Below are positions 53,585 through 63,486 of a stretch of 64,000 nt of DNA, in pieces. Below the pieces are notes generated by a model. It had not been told where the DNA came from. It made no database searches and worked only from the letters and a program-made list of their open reading frames with translations. Position 1 is the first letter of the stretch; each line of letters starts with the position of its first letter. The position numbers and the translations under genes were made by a program. This stretch comes from Xylophilus rhododendri. GTDB lineage: Bacteria; Pseudomonadota; Gammaproteobacteria; Burkholderiales; Burkholderiaceae_C. The DNA is taken from contig NZ_CP047650.1 of the NCBI RefSeq assembly GCF_009906855.1, positions 2,356,001-2,420,000 of the forward strand, written 5' to 3'.

Positions 53585-54520
53585 ATGACCCATCTGTTCA
53601 ACCGGCTGCTCACTTCCCTGACGGTGCTGATGGGCGTGATCGTCATCGGCTTCGTGCTGATCCAGGTCGCGCCCGCCGATCCCGCCGCGGTGCGCGCCGG
53701 CGCCAGCGGCACCGCCGAGGAGATCGCCGAGATCCGCACCGAGATGGGCCTGGACCGGCCGGTGGCCGTGCAGCTCGGCCTCTATGTCTGGCGCCTCGCG
53801 CACCTGGACCTGGGCCGCTCCATGATCTCCAGCCAGCCCGTGTCCGGCGAGATCGCCTCCACCATCGGCCCCACGGTCGAACTGATGCTGGCCAGCGTGG
53901 TCTGGTCGATCCCGCTGGCCATCGCGCTCGGCGTGCTGGCCGCCTACCGGCGCGGCCGCTGGGTGGACCGGCTGGTGATGCTGGTCTCGGTCTGCGGTGT
54001 CTCGCTGCCGGTGTTCTGGATCGGCATGCTGCTGATCCAGACGGTGGGCGGCGCCGGCTGGCTGCCCTACCTGGGCCGTTCGGGGCCGCTGTGGACACTC
54101 GACGGCCTGCTCTCCATCGCGCTGCCGGCCATCACGCTGGGCTCGGTGCTGATCGGGCCGGTGGCCCGCATCACCCGCACCGCTGTCATCGAGACCCTGG
54201 GCGCCGACTACGTACGCACCGCCCGCGCCAAGGGTGCCGGCGAAGGCCGCATCCTGCTGCGCCATGCGCTGCGCAATGCCTGGCTGCCCATCGTCACCCT
54301 GGTCGGCCTGCAGGTGGGCAACCTGCTGGGCGGCGCGGTGGTCACCGAGCAGATCTTCTCCTGGCCGGGCGTCGGCCGCATGGCCGTCAGCGCCATCTTC
54401 TCCGGCGACTACCCGCTGGCCCAGGGCGCGATCCTGGTGACCGCCGTGGGTTTCCTCATCATCAACCTGGCGGTGGACATGCTCTATGCCGCGCTCGACC
54501 CGCGAGGCAGCAAGCAATGA
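53585..54520 (+). CDS. ABC transporter permease (DppB type)
   Basis: 311 residues, six predicted helices, with the DppB pattern QVAPADPAAVRAGASG after helix 1 and an EAA loop ADYVRTARAKGAGEGRILLRHALRNAW. First gene of a nine-gene plus-strand operon that pairs an oligopeptide-type ABC transporter with hydrolases for cyclic amides. The stop overlaps the next start as ATGA. Confidence 0.94.
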   Translation: MTHLFNRLLTSLTVLMGVIVIGFVLIQVAPADPAAVRAGASGTAEEIAEIRTEMGLDRPVAVQLGLYVWRLAHLDLGRSMISSQPVSGEIASTIGPTVELMLASVVWSIPLAIALGVLAAYRRGRWVDRLVMLVSVCGVSLPVFWIGMLLIQTVGGAGWLPYLGRSGPLWTLDGLLSIALPAITLGSVLIGPVARITRTAVIETLGADYVRTARAKGAGEGRILLRHALRNAWLPIVTLVGLQVGNLLGGAVVTEQIFSWPGVGRMAVSAIFSGDYPLAQGAILVTAVGFLIINLAVDMLYAALDPRGSKQ

Positions 54521-55410
54521 GCGCCGTGCCTGAAACCCTCGTCGCCGCGCCGCCGGCCGAACAAGCCCCGGGCTTCTGGCGCCGCATCGCCGCCGACCGC
54601 CTGCTGATGCTGTGGCTGGTGCTGGCCATCGTCATACTGCTGCTGGGCCTGCTCGGCCCCTGGATCGCGCCGCACGACCCCTACGAGACGCAGATGCGCA
54701 TCGCCCGCCACACGCCGGGCTGGACCTCGCCGGACGGCGTCACCTACTGGCTGGGCACCGACGTGCAGGGCCGCGACATCCTCTCGCGCGTGCTGAGCGG
54801 CCTGGGCGCGACGCTGGGCATCAGCCTGGGCAGCGTGCTGCTGGGCTCGGGCCTGGGCGTGGTGCTGGGGGTGCTGGCGGCCTACTACCGGCGGCTGACG
54901 GCGCCCATCATGCGGCTGGCCGATGTGCTGCTGTCCTTTCCCGCCATCCTCTTCGGCCTGAGCCTGTCGGCGCTGATGGGGCCGGGGCTGGGCAGCCTGT
55001 TCATCGCGCTCTCGGCCTCGGCCGTGGCCGGCATGGTGCGGGTGGCGCGTTCGGCCGCGCTGGTGGTCACCAAGCAGGACTACCTGGAGGCCGGCCGCTC
55101 CATGGGCTTCGGCGACTTCTACCTCATCACCCGCTACCTGCTGCCCAACTGCTCGTCGATGCTGCTGATCTACGCCACGCTGCAGCTGGGCCACACCATC
55201 CTGCTGGCCTCGCTGCTGTCCTTCCTGGGACTGGGCCCGGCGCCGCCGTTCGCCGAGCTGGGCAGCATGGCCGCCGACGGCCGCAAGTACCTGGAGATCT
55301 TTCCCCACATCTCGACCGTGCCCACCCTCGTCATCTTCGTGGTGGTGCTGGTGATCAACCTGCTCGGCGATGCATTGCGCGATGCCTTCGATCCGCGCCT
55401 GCGCACCTGA
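54517..55410 (+). CDS. ABC transporter permease (DppC type)
   Basis: 297 residues from ATG 54517. After helix 1 comes the TYWLGTDVQGRDILSRVLSG segment typical of DppC permeases; the EAA loop is LEAGRSMGFGDFYLITRYLLPN, and LLSFLGLGPAPPFAELG is near the C-terminus. Translationally coupled to the DppB-type gene. Confidence 0.94.
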   Translation: MSAVPETLVAAPPAEQAPGFWRRIAADRLLMLWLVLAIVILLLGLLGPWIAPHDPYETQMRIARHTPGWTSPDGVTYWLGTDVQGRDILSRVLSGLGATLGISLGSVLLGSGLGVVLGVLAAYYRRLTAPIMRLADVLLSFPAILFGLSLSALMGPGLGSLFIALSASAVAGMVRVARSAALVVTKQDYLEAGRSMGFGDFYLITRYLLPNCSSMLLIYATLQLGHTILLASLLSFLGLGPAPPFAELGSMAADGRKYLEIFPHISTVPTLVIFVVVLVINLLGDALRDAFDPRLRT

Positions 55411-55435
55411 TACCTGTTTCCTGAAGGAGTATTCG

Positions 55436-57010
55436 ATGACCCGTCGTTCCCACGCACTGCGTGCCCTGCCCCTGCTGGCCCTGGCCCTGGGCGCCACCGC
55501 CCTGCAGGCCCAGACAACGAAGTCGGTGACGCTGCTGCGCGACCTGGAAACCGACCGCTACGACCCGCACCGCACCACCGCGCGCGGCGCCGCCGAGGTG
55601 CTGTTCATGGCCGGCGACACCCTGGTCGGCCTCGACTACGACCTGAAGAAACCCGTGCCGGCCCTGGCCAAGAGCTGGACCGTCTCCGACGACGGCCTGA
55701 CCTACACCTTCAAGCTGCGCGAGAACGTCACCTTCTGCAGCGGCAAGAAGATGACCTCGCAGGACGTGGCCGACAGCTACAAACGCTGGCTGGACCCCGC
55801 CACCAAGGGCCTGGAGAAGTGGCGCGCCGGCCCGGTGGACAGCATCACCACGCCCGACCCCTACACGGTGGTCTACAAACTCAAGCGCCCCTATGCCGAC
55901 CTGCTGCGCCAGATGTCGCAGCACTCGCACACCGTCATCAACCTGGAGCAGGTGAAGGCACTCGGCGCCGACTTCGGCGTGAAGGGCTTCGACGGCACCG
56001 GCCCCTATTGCTTCCAGAGCTGGACCCCGCGCAACGAAGTGGTGTTGACCAGGCATGAAGGCTACGACTGGGGCCCGGCCATCTACGCCGACCCGCGTCC
56101 CAAGGTCGATCGTGTGGTGTGGAAGATCGTGCCCGAGGAAACCACCCGCCTCACCGCCCTGCAGACCAACCAGGCCGACGCCACCCGCTACCTGCCCTAC
56201 TACGCGCTGAAGGACCTGAAGGCCAGCCGCAACCTGTCGGCCAGCAAGGCGCCGGTCTACAACTGGACCTTCTTCGTCGGTTTCAAGATCGACAAGCCCG
56301 GCGTCAGCGACGAGAAGGTGCGCCAGGCCATGAACCTGGCGGTGGACCGCAAGACCCTCACCGACATCATCACCTTCGGCAACAGCACGCCCGCCACCAG
56401 CATGCTGGCCACCGACACGCCCACGCCCGGCCAGACGCCTTTCCACTTCGACCCGGCGCGCGCCAACAAGCTGCTGGACGAAGCCGGCTGGGTGAAGAAG
56501 CCCGACGGCTTCCGCTACAAGGACGGCGTGAAGCTCTCGCCGCTGCTCTACGGCATCGCCGGCTACTGGAAGGACATCCTGGAAGCCGTGCAGGGCGACC
56601 TGCGCAAGGTGGGCGTGGACCTGCGGGTGCAGCTGTTCGACTCGACCGTCGCCTGGGGCAAGCTGGCCACGCAGGAGTTCGACATGTTCAGCATCGGCTT
56701 CGGCTACATGTCCACCGGCGAGGGTCTGAACAACTACTTCATCTCGACCAGCGTGCCCACGCCCAACCGGATGAACTGGAAGGATCCGGAGACCGACAAG
56801 CTGCTGAGCGAAGGCGACTCCGCCCGCGACCCGGCCGCCGCCGACAAGTTCTACAGCCAGGTGCTGGGCAAGACCTCCGCCGCCGCCGTCTGGATCCCCC
56901 TGTTCCACGATTCGCTGTGGCTGGTCAACGGCCCGCGCCTCAAGCCCCTGAAGGCCCACGGCATCGAAGGCACCGCCTTCTACAAGGGCCTGGACTTCGC
57001 ATGGAAGTGA
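55436..57010 (+). CDS. ABC transporter solute-binding protein (SBP family 5)
   Basis: 524 residues from ATG 55436 (GAAGGAG 8 bases upstream). Signal peptide ends ALQAQ. Family-5 features: ETDRYDPHRTTAR, YTFKLRENVTFCSGKKMTSQDVADS, GTGPYCFQSW and RQAMNLAVDR. Binds the operon's substrate in the periplasm. Its last codons overlap the amidohydrolase start (57001) by 10 bases, so receptor and enzyme are tightly linked. Confidence 0.93.
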   Translation: MTRRSHALRALPLLALALGATALQAQTTKSVTLLRDLETDRYDPHRTTARGAAEVLFMAGDTLVGLDYDLKKPVPALAKSWTVSDDGLTYTFKLRENVTFCSGKKMTSQDVADSYKRWLDPATKGLEKWRAGPVDSITTPDPYTVVYKLKRPYADLLRQMSQHSHTVINLEQVKALGADFGVKGFDGTGPYCFQSWTPRNEVVLTRHEGYDWGPAIYADPRPKVDRVVWKIVPEETTRLTALQTNQADATRYLPYYALKDLKASRNLSASKAPVYNWTFFVGFKIDKPGVSDEKVRQAMNLAVDRKTLTDIITFGNSTPATSMLATDTPTPGQTPFHFDPARANKLLDEAGWVKKPDGFRYKDGVKLSPLLYGIAGYWKDILEAVQGDLRKVGVDLRVQLFDSTVAWGKLATQEFDMFSIGFGYMSTGEGLNNYFISTSVPTPNRMNWKDPETDKLLSEGDSARDPAAADKFYSQVLGKTSAAAVWIPLFHDSLWLVNGPRLKPLKAHGIEGTAFYKGLDFAWK

Positions 57011-58452
57011 AGACCGTCGTCGTCCGCGGGCTGGATGTCCTGGTGGCCTGGGACGAGGCCGCGCAGGAACATGTCTACCACCACGGCGCCGACCTGGCCC
57101 TGCGCGGCCATCTGATCGTGCAGGCCGGCGGCCGCTACGAAGGCCCTTGCGACGAGACGGTCGACGGCCGGGGCCTGATGGCCATGCCCGGCCTGATCAA
57201 TATGCACAGCCACCCCAGCTCGGAGCCGGGCAACCGGGGCCTGCTGGAAGAGCTGGGCAGCGCCAAGCTGGGCCAGAGTTCGCTCTACGAATACATGCCG
57301 GTGTTCCGCGCCGACATCTCCTCGGCCCCCTACGCCAACCAGGTGGCGGTGTCGGAGATGTTGAAGAGCGGCGTCACCACCTATGTGGACATGTCGCTGC
57401 CCCGCCCCGGCTGGGCCGACACCGTGGCCGCCACCGGCATCCGCGGCATCCTGGGGCCGATGTTCCGCTCGGCCAGCTGGGCCACCCGCAACGGGCATTC
57501 GGTGGAATACACCTGGGACGAGGCGGCGGGCGAACGTGCTTTCGAGGCCTCGCTCGATGTGGTGAAGAGTGCGCTGGCGCATGAGAGCGGCCGCCTCGGC
57601 GCCATGCTCTGCCCCTCGCAGGTGGATACCTGCACCCCCGCGCTGCTGCAGGCCGCGCAGGCGGAAGGCCGCAAGCTGGGCATTCCGCTGCAGGTGCATG
57701 CGGCGCAGAGCGTGGTCGAGTTCCAGGAGATGACCCGCCGCCACGGCCGCACGCCCATCGAATGGCTGGACGACATCGGCCTGCTCGACGAACACCTGGT
57801 GCTGGGCCATGGCATCTTCCTCAACGACCATCCCTCGCTCTTCTGGCCGCAGGCCGACGACTTCGCGCTGCTGGCCCGATCCGGCACCGGCGTGGCGCAT
57901 TGCCCCACCGTGTTCGCGCGGCGCGGCATCTCGCTGAACTACCTGGGCCGCTACCAGCAGGCCGGCATTCCGGTGGGCATAGGCACCGACACCTTCCCGC
58001 ACAACATGCTCGACGAAATGCGCCTGGCCAGCTACCTGGCGCGTGTCGTGGCGCGCAACTTCAAGGCCAGCAGCACCGAGGGCGTGCTGGACGCCGTCAC
58101 CACCACCGCCGCCCGCATGCTGGGGCGGGACGACATCGGCCGGCTCGCCCCGGGCTTCAAGGCCGACTTCTCGCTGATCGACCTGCGCCACGCCTACATG
58201 CGCCCGGCGCGCGAGCCGCTGCGCAGCCTCTTGTATTCGGCCGGCGACCGTGCGGTGCGCGACGTGTACGTGGATGGCCGACAGGTGGTGCGCAACGGCG
58301 AGGTGCTGACCATCGACGTGGAGCGTGCCCTGCACGAGGTGGAGCAGGCCCAGCTCTCCACCCTGAGCCGGGTGCACCTGAACGACCATGCCGGCCGCAG
58401 CGCCGAGACACTCTCGCCCAAGGTGCTGCGCACCCTGGAGGCCGGCGCATGA
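57001..58452 (+). CDS. Amidohydrolase family protein (cytosine/guanine deaminase-chlorohydrolase group)
   Basis: 483 residues. Metal ligands His69 and His71 in NMHSHPSS, then LQVHAAQS, LGHGIFL and GIGTDTFPHNM supply the remaining active-site residues of the subtype III amidohydrolase superfamily (deaminases and chlorohydrolases such as SsnA, TrzN, AtzA). It probably deaminates or hydrolyses a ring C-N bond of an imported heterocycle. The substrate cannot be read from sequence. Lies between the binding protein and the ATPase of the transporter, with overlaps on both sides. Confidence 0.85.
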   Translation: MEVKTVVVRGLDVLVAWDEAAQEHVYHHGADLALRGHLIVQAGGRYEGPCDETVDGRGLMAMPGLINMHSHPSSEPGNRGLLEELGSAKLGQSSLYEYMPVFRADISSAPYANQVAVSEMLKSGVTTYVDMSLPRPGWADTVAATGIRGILGPMFRSASWATRNGHSVEYTWDEAAGERAFEASLDVVKSALAHESGRLGAMLCPSQVDTCTPALLQAAQAEGRKLGIPLQVHAAQSVVEFQEMTRRHGRTPIEWLDDIGLLDEHLVLGHGIFLNDHPSLFWPQADDFALLARSGTGVAHCPTVFARRGISLNYLGRYQQAGIPVGIGTDTFPHNMLDEMRLASYLARVVARNFKASSTEGVLDAVTTTAARMLGRDDIGRLAPGFKADFSLIDLRHAYMRPAREPLRSLLYSAGDRAVRDVYVDGRQVVRNGEVLTIDVERALHEVEQAQLSTLSRVHLNDHAGRSAETLSPKVLRTLEAGA

Positions 58453-60209
58453 CCGCCCCCTTGCTCGATGTGCAGGGCCTGGTGGTGGAGTTCGCCCGCG
58501 GCCAGCAGCGCACCCAGGCGGTCAAGGGCCTGAGCTTCTCGATCGGCGCGGGCGAGACGGTCGCGCTGGTCGGCGAATCCGGCTCCGGCAAGTCGGTCAC
58601 CGCCTTCTCGCTGCTGCGCCTGATCGAGAACGCGGGCGGTGTCATCGCCGGCGGCAGCGCGCGTTTCAGCCGCGCCGGCGCCGATCCGGTGGACCTGTTC
58701 CAGCTGCCGCAGGACCGTCTGCGCGCCCTGCGCGGCAAGGCCATCTCCATGATCTTCCAGGAGCCGATGACGGCCCTGAACCCGCTGATGACGGTGGGCG
58801 ACCAGATCGCGGAGGCCTACCGCCTGCACGAGGACGTGAGTCCGGCCGAGGCCCTGGCCCGCGCGCAAAAGATGATCGAGGCCGTGCGCCTGCCCGAGCC
58901 GGCGCGGCGCCTGAAGCAATATCCCGGCGAACTCTCCGGCGGCATGCGCCAGCGGGTGGCCATCGCCATGGCCCTGGCCTGCCGGCCGGCGCTGCTGATC
59001 GCCGACGAACCCACCACCGCACTCGACGTGACGGTGCAGGCCGAGATCCTGGAGCTGATCCGCGAGATGCAGCGCGAGCTGGGCATGGCCGTGCTCTTCA
59101 TCACCCACGACATGGGTGTGGTGGCCGAGATCGCCGACCGGGTGGTGGTCATGCAGGCCGGCCGCAAGGTGGAGGAGGCCCCCGTGCGCCAGCTCTTCGC
59201 CGCGCCCGTCGAAACCTATACCCGCGAGCTGCTGGCCGCCGTGCCGCGCCTGGGCGACGGCTCGCCCGCGCCGGTGGCGACCGACGATGCGCCGCTGCTG
59301 GAAGTCAGCGGCCTCAGCAAGCGTTTCCCCATCCGCAAGGGCTGGTTCGGCAAGGCCCGCAATGTGCATGCGGTGGAGCAGGTCTCCTTTTCGCTGCGCG
59401 CCGGCGAGACCCTGGGCCTGGTCGGCGAATCCGGCTCCGGCAAATCCACCACCGGCCGGCTGGTCAGCAAGCTGATCGACCCTTCGGAAGGCCGGGTGCG
59501 CCTATGCGGCCGCGACATCGAGGGCCTGAACAACCGCGAGATGCGCCCGCTGCGCGCCGACATCCAGACCATCTTCCAGGACCCCTACGCCTCCCTGCAT
59601 CCGCGCCTGCAGGCGTGGGAACTGGTGAGCGAGCCGCTCAAGCTCCACGGAGGCCTGGACGCGGCCGAACGCCGCAACCGTGCCGCCGCCCTGATGGAGC
59701 GGGTGGGCCTGCCTTCGAGCATGCTGGAGCGTTATGCCCACCAGTTCTCCGGCGGCCAGCGCCAGCGGCTTTGCATCGCCCGGGCGCTGAGCGTGCGGCC
59801 CAAGATCATCGTGGCCGACGAGTCCGTCTCGGCGCTCGACGTGTCGGTACAGGCCAGGGTGCTCGACCTGCTGCAGGACCTGCAGAAGGAACACGGCCTT
59901 GCCTATCTCTTCATCTCGCACGACATGGCGGTGGTGGAGAAGGTCAGCCACCGGGTGGCGGTGATGTACCTGGGCCGCATCGTGGAGATCGGCCCCACCG
60001 CCTCGGTGCTGCACCAGCCGCGCCATCCCTACACCCGGCGCCTGCTGTCGGCCGTGCCCATGCCCGACCCCACCCGCGAGCGCGGCCGCCATGTGCGGCC
60101 GGCCAGCACCATTCCCAGCCCGGTCTTCGCCCAGGGCCACCGGGCCGCCGAGATGCCGATGACCGAGGTGGCGCCCGGCCATTTCGTGCAGGCGGACGGC
60201 CTTCATTGA
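58449..60209 (+). CDS. ABC transporter ATP-binding protein, fused DppD-DppF
   Basis: 586 residues containing two complete ATPase domains. The first (about 1-270) has [16 protein letters not shown] and [12 protein letters not shown]; the second (about 280-555) has [17 protein letters not shown] and [12 protein letters not shown], where Ser replaces the usual Pro after the catalytic Glu. Such GsiA-like fusions energise oligopeptide or glutathione importers. ATGA overlap with the amidohydrolase gene. Confidence 0.93.
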   Translation: MTAPLLDVQGLVVEFARGQQRTQAVKGLSFSIGAGETVALVGESGSGKSVTAFSLLRLIENAGGVIAGGSARFSRAGADPVDLFQLPQDRLRALRGKAISMIFQEPMTALNPLMTVGDQIAEAYRLHEDVSPAEALARAQKMIEAVRLPEPARRLKQYPGELSGGMRQRVAIAMALACRPALLIADEPTTALDVTVQAEILELIREMQRELGMAVLFITHDMGVVAEIADRVVVMQAGRKVEEAPVRQLFAAPVETYTRELLAAVPRLGDGSPAPVATDDAPLLEVSGLSKRFPIRKGWFGKARNVHAVEQVSFSLRAGETLGLVGESGSGKSTTGRLVSKLIDPSEGRVRLCGRDIEGLNNREMRPLRADIQTIFQDPYASLHPRLQAWELVSEPLKLHGGLDAAERRNRAAALMERVGLPSSMLERYAHQFSGGQRQRLCIARALSVRPKIIVADESVSALDVSVQARVLDLLQDLQKEHGLAYLFISHDMAVVEKVSHRVAVMYLGRIVEIGPTASVLHQPRHPYTRRLLSAVPMPDPTRERGRHVRPASTIPSPVFAQGHRAAEMPMTEVAPGHFVQADGLH

Positions 60210-60235
60210 ACCCCAGCGAACAGGAAGACAAGCGT

Positions 60236-61726
60236 ATGCAGGACACACCTTTCGAACTCACCATCCGCAACGGCCGCATCGTCACCGACGGCCGGGTCGT
60301 GCAGGGCGACGTCGGCATCAAGAACGGCCTGATCGTCGCCATCGGCGCCGACCTGCCGCCGGGCCAGCGCGACATCGACGCGGCCGGCCGCTGGGTGCTG
60401 CCCGGCGGCATCGACAGCCATTGCCACGTCGAGCAGAAATCCGGCATGGGCATGATGTGCGCCGACGATTTCCACTCGGCCACCGTGGCCGCCGCCTTCG
60501 GCGGCACCACCACCATCGTGCCCTTCGCCGCCCAGCACCGCGGCATGTCGGTGCCCGAGGTGCTGGCCGACTATGCCCAGCGCGCGGCCGAGAAGGCGGT
60601 GATCGACTACGGCTTCCACCTGATCCTGGCCAACCCCGACGAGCAGACGCTGAAGGTCGACCTGCCCAAGGCGATCCGAGACGGCATCACCTCGCTCAAG
60701 GTCTACATGACCTACGACAAGATGAAGCTCGAAGACCACGAGCTGCTCGACGTGCTGGCCCTGTCGCGCGAGGAGGGTGCGCTGGTGATGGTGCATGCCG
60801 AGAACCACGACATGATCAAGTGGATCGCCCAGCGCCTGCTGGACCGCGGCCACGGCGCGCCCAAGTTCCACGGTGTGGCGCACGACCCGCTGGCCGAGAC
60901 CGAGGCCACCTTCCGCGCCATCTCGCTGGGCCGGCTGGTGGACGTGCCCCTGCTCATCGTGCATGTGGCCGGCGCCGAGACGGTGGAGCTGATCCGCCAG
61001 GCCCAGTCCCTGGGCGCCAATGTGCTGGCCGAGAGCTGCCCGCAGTACCTGTTCCTGACCGCCGACGACCTGGACCGCCCCGGCATGGAAGGCGCCAAGT
61101 TCTGCTGCTCGCCGCCGCCGCGCGATGCCGACTCGCAGGAGGCCGTGTGGCAGGGCCTGATCGACGGCACCCTGGCCACCTACTCCTCCGACCACGCGCC
61201 CTACCGCTACGACGAGACCGGCAAGCTGCCCAAGGGCGACTCCACCCTGTTCAAGGAAATGGCCAACGGCGTGCCCGGCATCGAGCTGCGCCTGCCGCTG
61301 CTGTTCTCGGAAGGTTTCCTCGCCGGCCGCATCGACATCCACCAGTTCGTGGCCCTGTCCTCCGGCAACCATGCGCGGCTCTACGGCATGGCGCCGAGGA
61401 AGGGCGCGATCGCGGTTGGCGCCGATGCCGACATCGCCATCTGGAACCCGGAGCGCGAGGTCGCCATCAGCGCCGACATGCTGCACGACAACACCGGCTA
61501 CACCCCCTACGAAGGCCGCACGATTCGCGGCTGGCCAGAGGTGGTGCTGAGCCGCGGACGCATCGTCGTCGACGAGGACGGCCTGCATGCCGAACGCGGC
61601 TCCGGCCAGTTCATCCGCCGCGGCCCGCCCGATGTGCCACGCCGCGAGGCGCCGGCCAGCGGCCTGGGCTCGCGCCCTTACGGCCGTGTGCTCAAGGCCC
61701 TGATCGGACTGGAGAAGCAGGCATGA
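60236..61726 (+). CDS. hydA: D-hydantoinase / dihydropyrimidinase
   Basis: 496 residues from ATG 60236. The zinc ligands His62 and His64 lie in DSHCHVEQ, the carboxylated lysine is Lys155 in SLKVYMTYD, and HAENHD and SSDHAPY supply the remaining ligands. It opens hydantoins or dihydropyrimidines to N-carbamoyl acids. It lies 26 bases after the fused ATPase and overlaps the racemase gene as ATGA. No N-carbamoyl-amino-acid hydrolase or beta-ureidopropionase is in the window, so the next step is missing or encoded elsewhere. Confidence 0.93.
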   Translation: MQDTPFELTIRNGRIVTDGRVVQGDVGIKNGLIVAIGADLPPGQRDIDAAGRWVLPGGIDSHCHVEQKSGMGMMCADDFHSATVAAAFGGTTTIVPFAAQHRGMSVPEVLADYAQRAAEKAVIDYGFHLILANPDEQTLKVDLPKAIRDGITSLKVYMTYDKMKLEDHELLDVLALSREEGALVMVHAENHDMIKWIAQRLLDRGHGAPKFHGVAHDPLAETEATFRAISLGRLVDVPLLIVHVAGAETVELIRQAQSLGANVLAESCPQYLFLTADDLDRPGMEGAKFCCSPPPRDADSQEAVWQGLIDGTLATYSSDHAPYRYDETGKLPKGDSTLFKEMANGVPGIELRLPLLFSEGFLAGRIDIHQFVALSSGNHARLYGMAPRKGAIAVGADADIAIWNPEREVAISADMLHDNTGYTPYEGRTIRGWPEVVLSRGRIVVDEDGLHAERGSGQFIRRGPPDVPRREAPASGLGSRPYGRVLKALIGLEKQA

Positions 61727-62382
61727 AAACACCCCGCATCCAGGTGCTGAACCCCAACAGCAGCGTCAACGTCACCGAAGGCATTGACCGCGCGGTGCAG
61801 GCCGCCGTCACCGCCACGCCCTGCCGTTTCGAGAGCGTGACCTCCCGGGTCGGCCCGCCGGGCATCGTGAGCCAGGCCGACTACGACATCGCCTCGGTGC
61901 AGGTCGCGGAACATGTGCAGGCGCACCAGGGCGAGGCCGATGCCTTCGTCATCGCCTGCTTCAGCGATCCGGGCGTGGCCCAGGCACGTGCGGTGAGCGG
62001 CGGCAAGCCGGTGATCGGCATCGGCGAGGCCGGCGTGCGCGCCGCCCTGGCACAGGGCCGCCGGGTGGGCGTGGTGGCGGTGGCCGATGCCTCCATCCCC
62101 CGCCACATGCGCTACTGGAAGGCCCTGGGCCTGGAGCAGAGCGTGGCCGGCGAACGCGCCCTCAACCTGCGGGTGGACCAGACGGGCGATCCGGACCTGG
62201 CCTTTGCGCCCATGCTGGAAGCCGCCCGCCAGCTGCGCGACGTGGACGGCGCCGACGTGATCCTGCTCGGCTGCGCCGGCATGGCCGACCTGCGCAAGCC
62301 CCTGGCCGATGCCCTGGGCCTGCCGGTGATAGACCCCTGCGAGGCGGCCGCCCAGGAGGCCAGCCGCCAGGCCGGCGCCTGA
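61723..62382 (+). CDS. Hydantoin racemase / Asp-Glu racemase family protein
   Basis: 219 residues. The two catalytic cysteines of cofactor-independent racemases are present: Cys79 in IACFSDPG and Cys184 in LLGCAGMADL. IQVLNPNSS at the N-terminus is typical of hydantoin racemase (HyuE) and allantoin racemase. Coupled to D-hydantoinase, it would interconvert enantiomers of 5-substituted hydantoins so that both are used. Confidence 0.9.
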   Translation: MKTPRIQVLNPNSSVNVTEGIDRAVQAAVTATPCRFESVTSRVGPPGIVSQADYDIASVQVAEHVQAHQGEADAFVIACFSDPGVAQARAVSGGKPVIGIGEAGVRAALAQGRRVGVVAVADASIPRHMRYWKALGLEQSVAGERALNLRVDQTGDPDLAFAPMLEAARQLRDVDGADVILLGCAGMADLRKPLADALGLPVIDPCEAAAQEASRQAGA

Positions 62383-62407
62383 CAGACCCCACACCGGAGA
62401 CAAGAAC

Positions 62408-63448
62408 ATGAGCGATACCAGCTACGCCCCCAGCCTCGCCGCGATCCGCCCGGATGCGAAGGAGGAGATCCCTGTCCTCGACATCGGCCCCTACTTGGCT
62501 GGCGAGCCCGGCGCGCTGGAGCGCCTGGGCGCCGAGATGCGCTACGCGCTGGAGAACATCGGCTTCTATTTCGTGGTGAACCACGGCATCCCGCAGGCGC
62601 TGATCGACGGCGTGTTCGATGCCGCGCGTTTGTTCCACGCCCTGCCGCTGGAGCAGAAGTCCGCCATCGCCTTCACCGAGAACAACACCGGCTACGTGCC
62701 GCTGAAGGGCTCGACCACCCGCCATTCGGCGCTGACCAAGGACAACAAGCCCAACCTGGTCGAGTCCTTCTTCATCAAGCGCGACCTGCCGGCCGACCAT
62801 CCCGACGTGCTGGCCGGCAAACGCTTCCGCGGCCAGAACCAGTGGCCCGAGGACCTGCCGGAATTCCGCCGCCTGGCCATGGCCTATGCCGATGCGGCAG
62901 AGCGCCTGGGCACCTCCCTGCTGCCGCTCTATGCGGTGGCCCTGGGCCTGCCGGCCGACTGGTTCGCGCCGGCCTTCCGCGAGCCGATGTACACCCTGCG
63001 CCTGTCGCACTATCCGCAGCAGCCGCCGGCCGTCGATGACCAGTTCGGCCTGGCCCCGCATACCGACACCAGCTTCATGACCCTGCTGCCGCAGAACAAG
63101 GTGCAGGGCCTGTCGGTGCGCCTGCCCAACGGCAAGTGGATCGATGCGCCGGCCCTGCCGGGCAGCTTCCTGGTCAATGGCGGCGACCTGATGCGGCGCT
63201 GGACCAACGACCGCTTCCTGGCCACGCCGCACCGCGTCACGAATAAATCCGGCCAGGAGCGCTACGCCGCGCCCTTCTTCATGGACTGCGACTACGGCTG
63301 GGTGATGCGCTGCATCCCCAGCTGCCTGCCGGCCGGCGCCGAGCCCTCCTATCCGCCCATCACCTATGCCGAGTACCTGGCCTGGTACCGGGCGCAGAAC
63401 TACGCGGCGGCACCGGGCAAGGACGGCGTGAAGCTGTCCGCCTACTGA
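62408..63448 (+). CDS. 2-oxoglutarate/Fe(II)-type oxygenase (isopenicillin N synthase family)
   Basis: 346 residues. The N-terminal DIOX-N part has IPVLDIGPYL and NIGFYFVVNHGI. The jelly-roll core holds the iron ligands His218 and Asp220 (PHTDTSF) and His275 (TPHRVTN), and Arg285 in RYAAPFF binds the 2-oxoglutarate carboxylate. It oxidises an unknown substrate. Its place after the hydantoinase and racemase, 25 bases downstream, suggests it acts on the same heterocycle or its product. Such oxygenases are found near pyrimidine- and purine-type degradation genes. Confidence 0.88.
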   Translation: MSDTSYAPSLAAIRPDAKEEIPVLDIGPYLAGEPGALERLGAEMRYALENIGFYFVVNHGIPQALIDGVFDAARLFHALPLEQKSAIAFTENNTGYVPLKGSTTRHSALTKDNKPNLVESFFIKRDLPADHPDVLAGKRFRGQNQWPEDLPEFRRLAMAYADAAERLGTSLLPLYAVALGLPADWFAPAFREPMYTLRLSHYPQQPPAVDDQFGLAPHTDTSFMTLLPQNKVQGLSVRLPNGKWIDAPALPGSFLVNGGDLMRRWTNDRFLATPHRVTNKSGQERYAAPFFMDCDYGWVMRCIPSCLPAGAEPSYPPITYAEYLAWYRAQNYAAAPGKDGVKLSAY

Positions 63449-63486
63449 CCCGATCACCAGAGCCACCCAGGGAAGCGAACAAGAAC

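Noticed and set aside
58388..61726. An 1112-codon plus-strand open frame
   Set aside because: Only its last part, from ATG 60236, is the real D-hydantoinase. The upstream portion is out-of-frame Arg/Pro/Gly-rich sequence over the ATPase gene.
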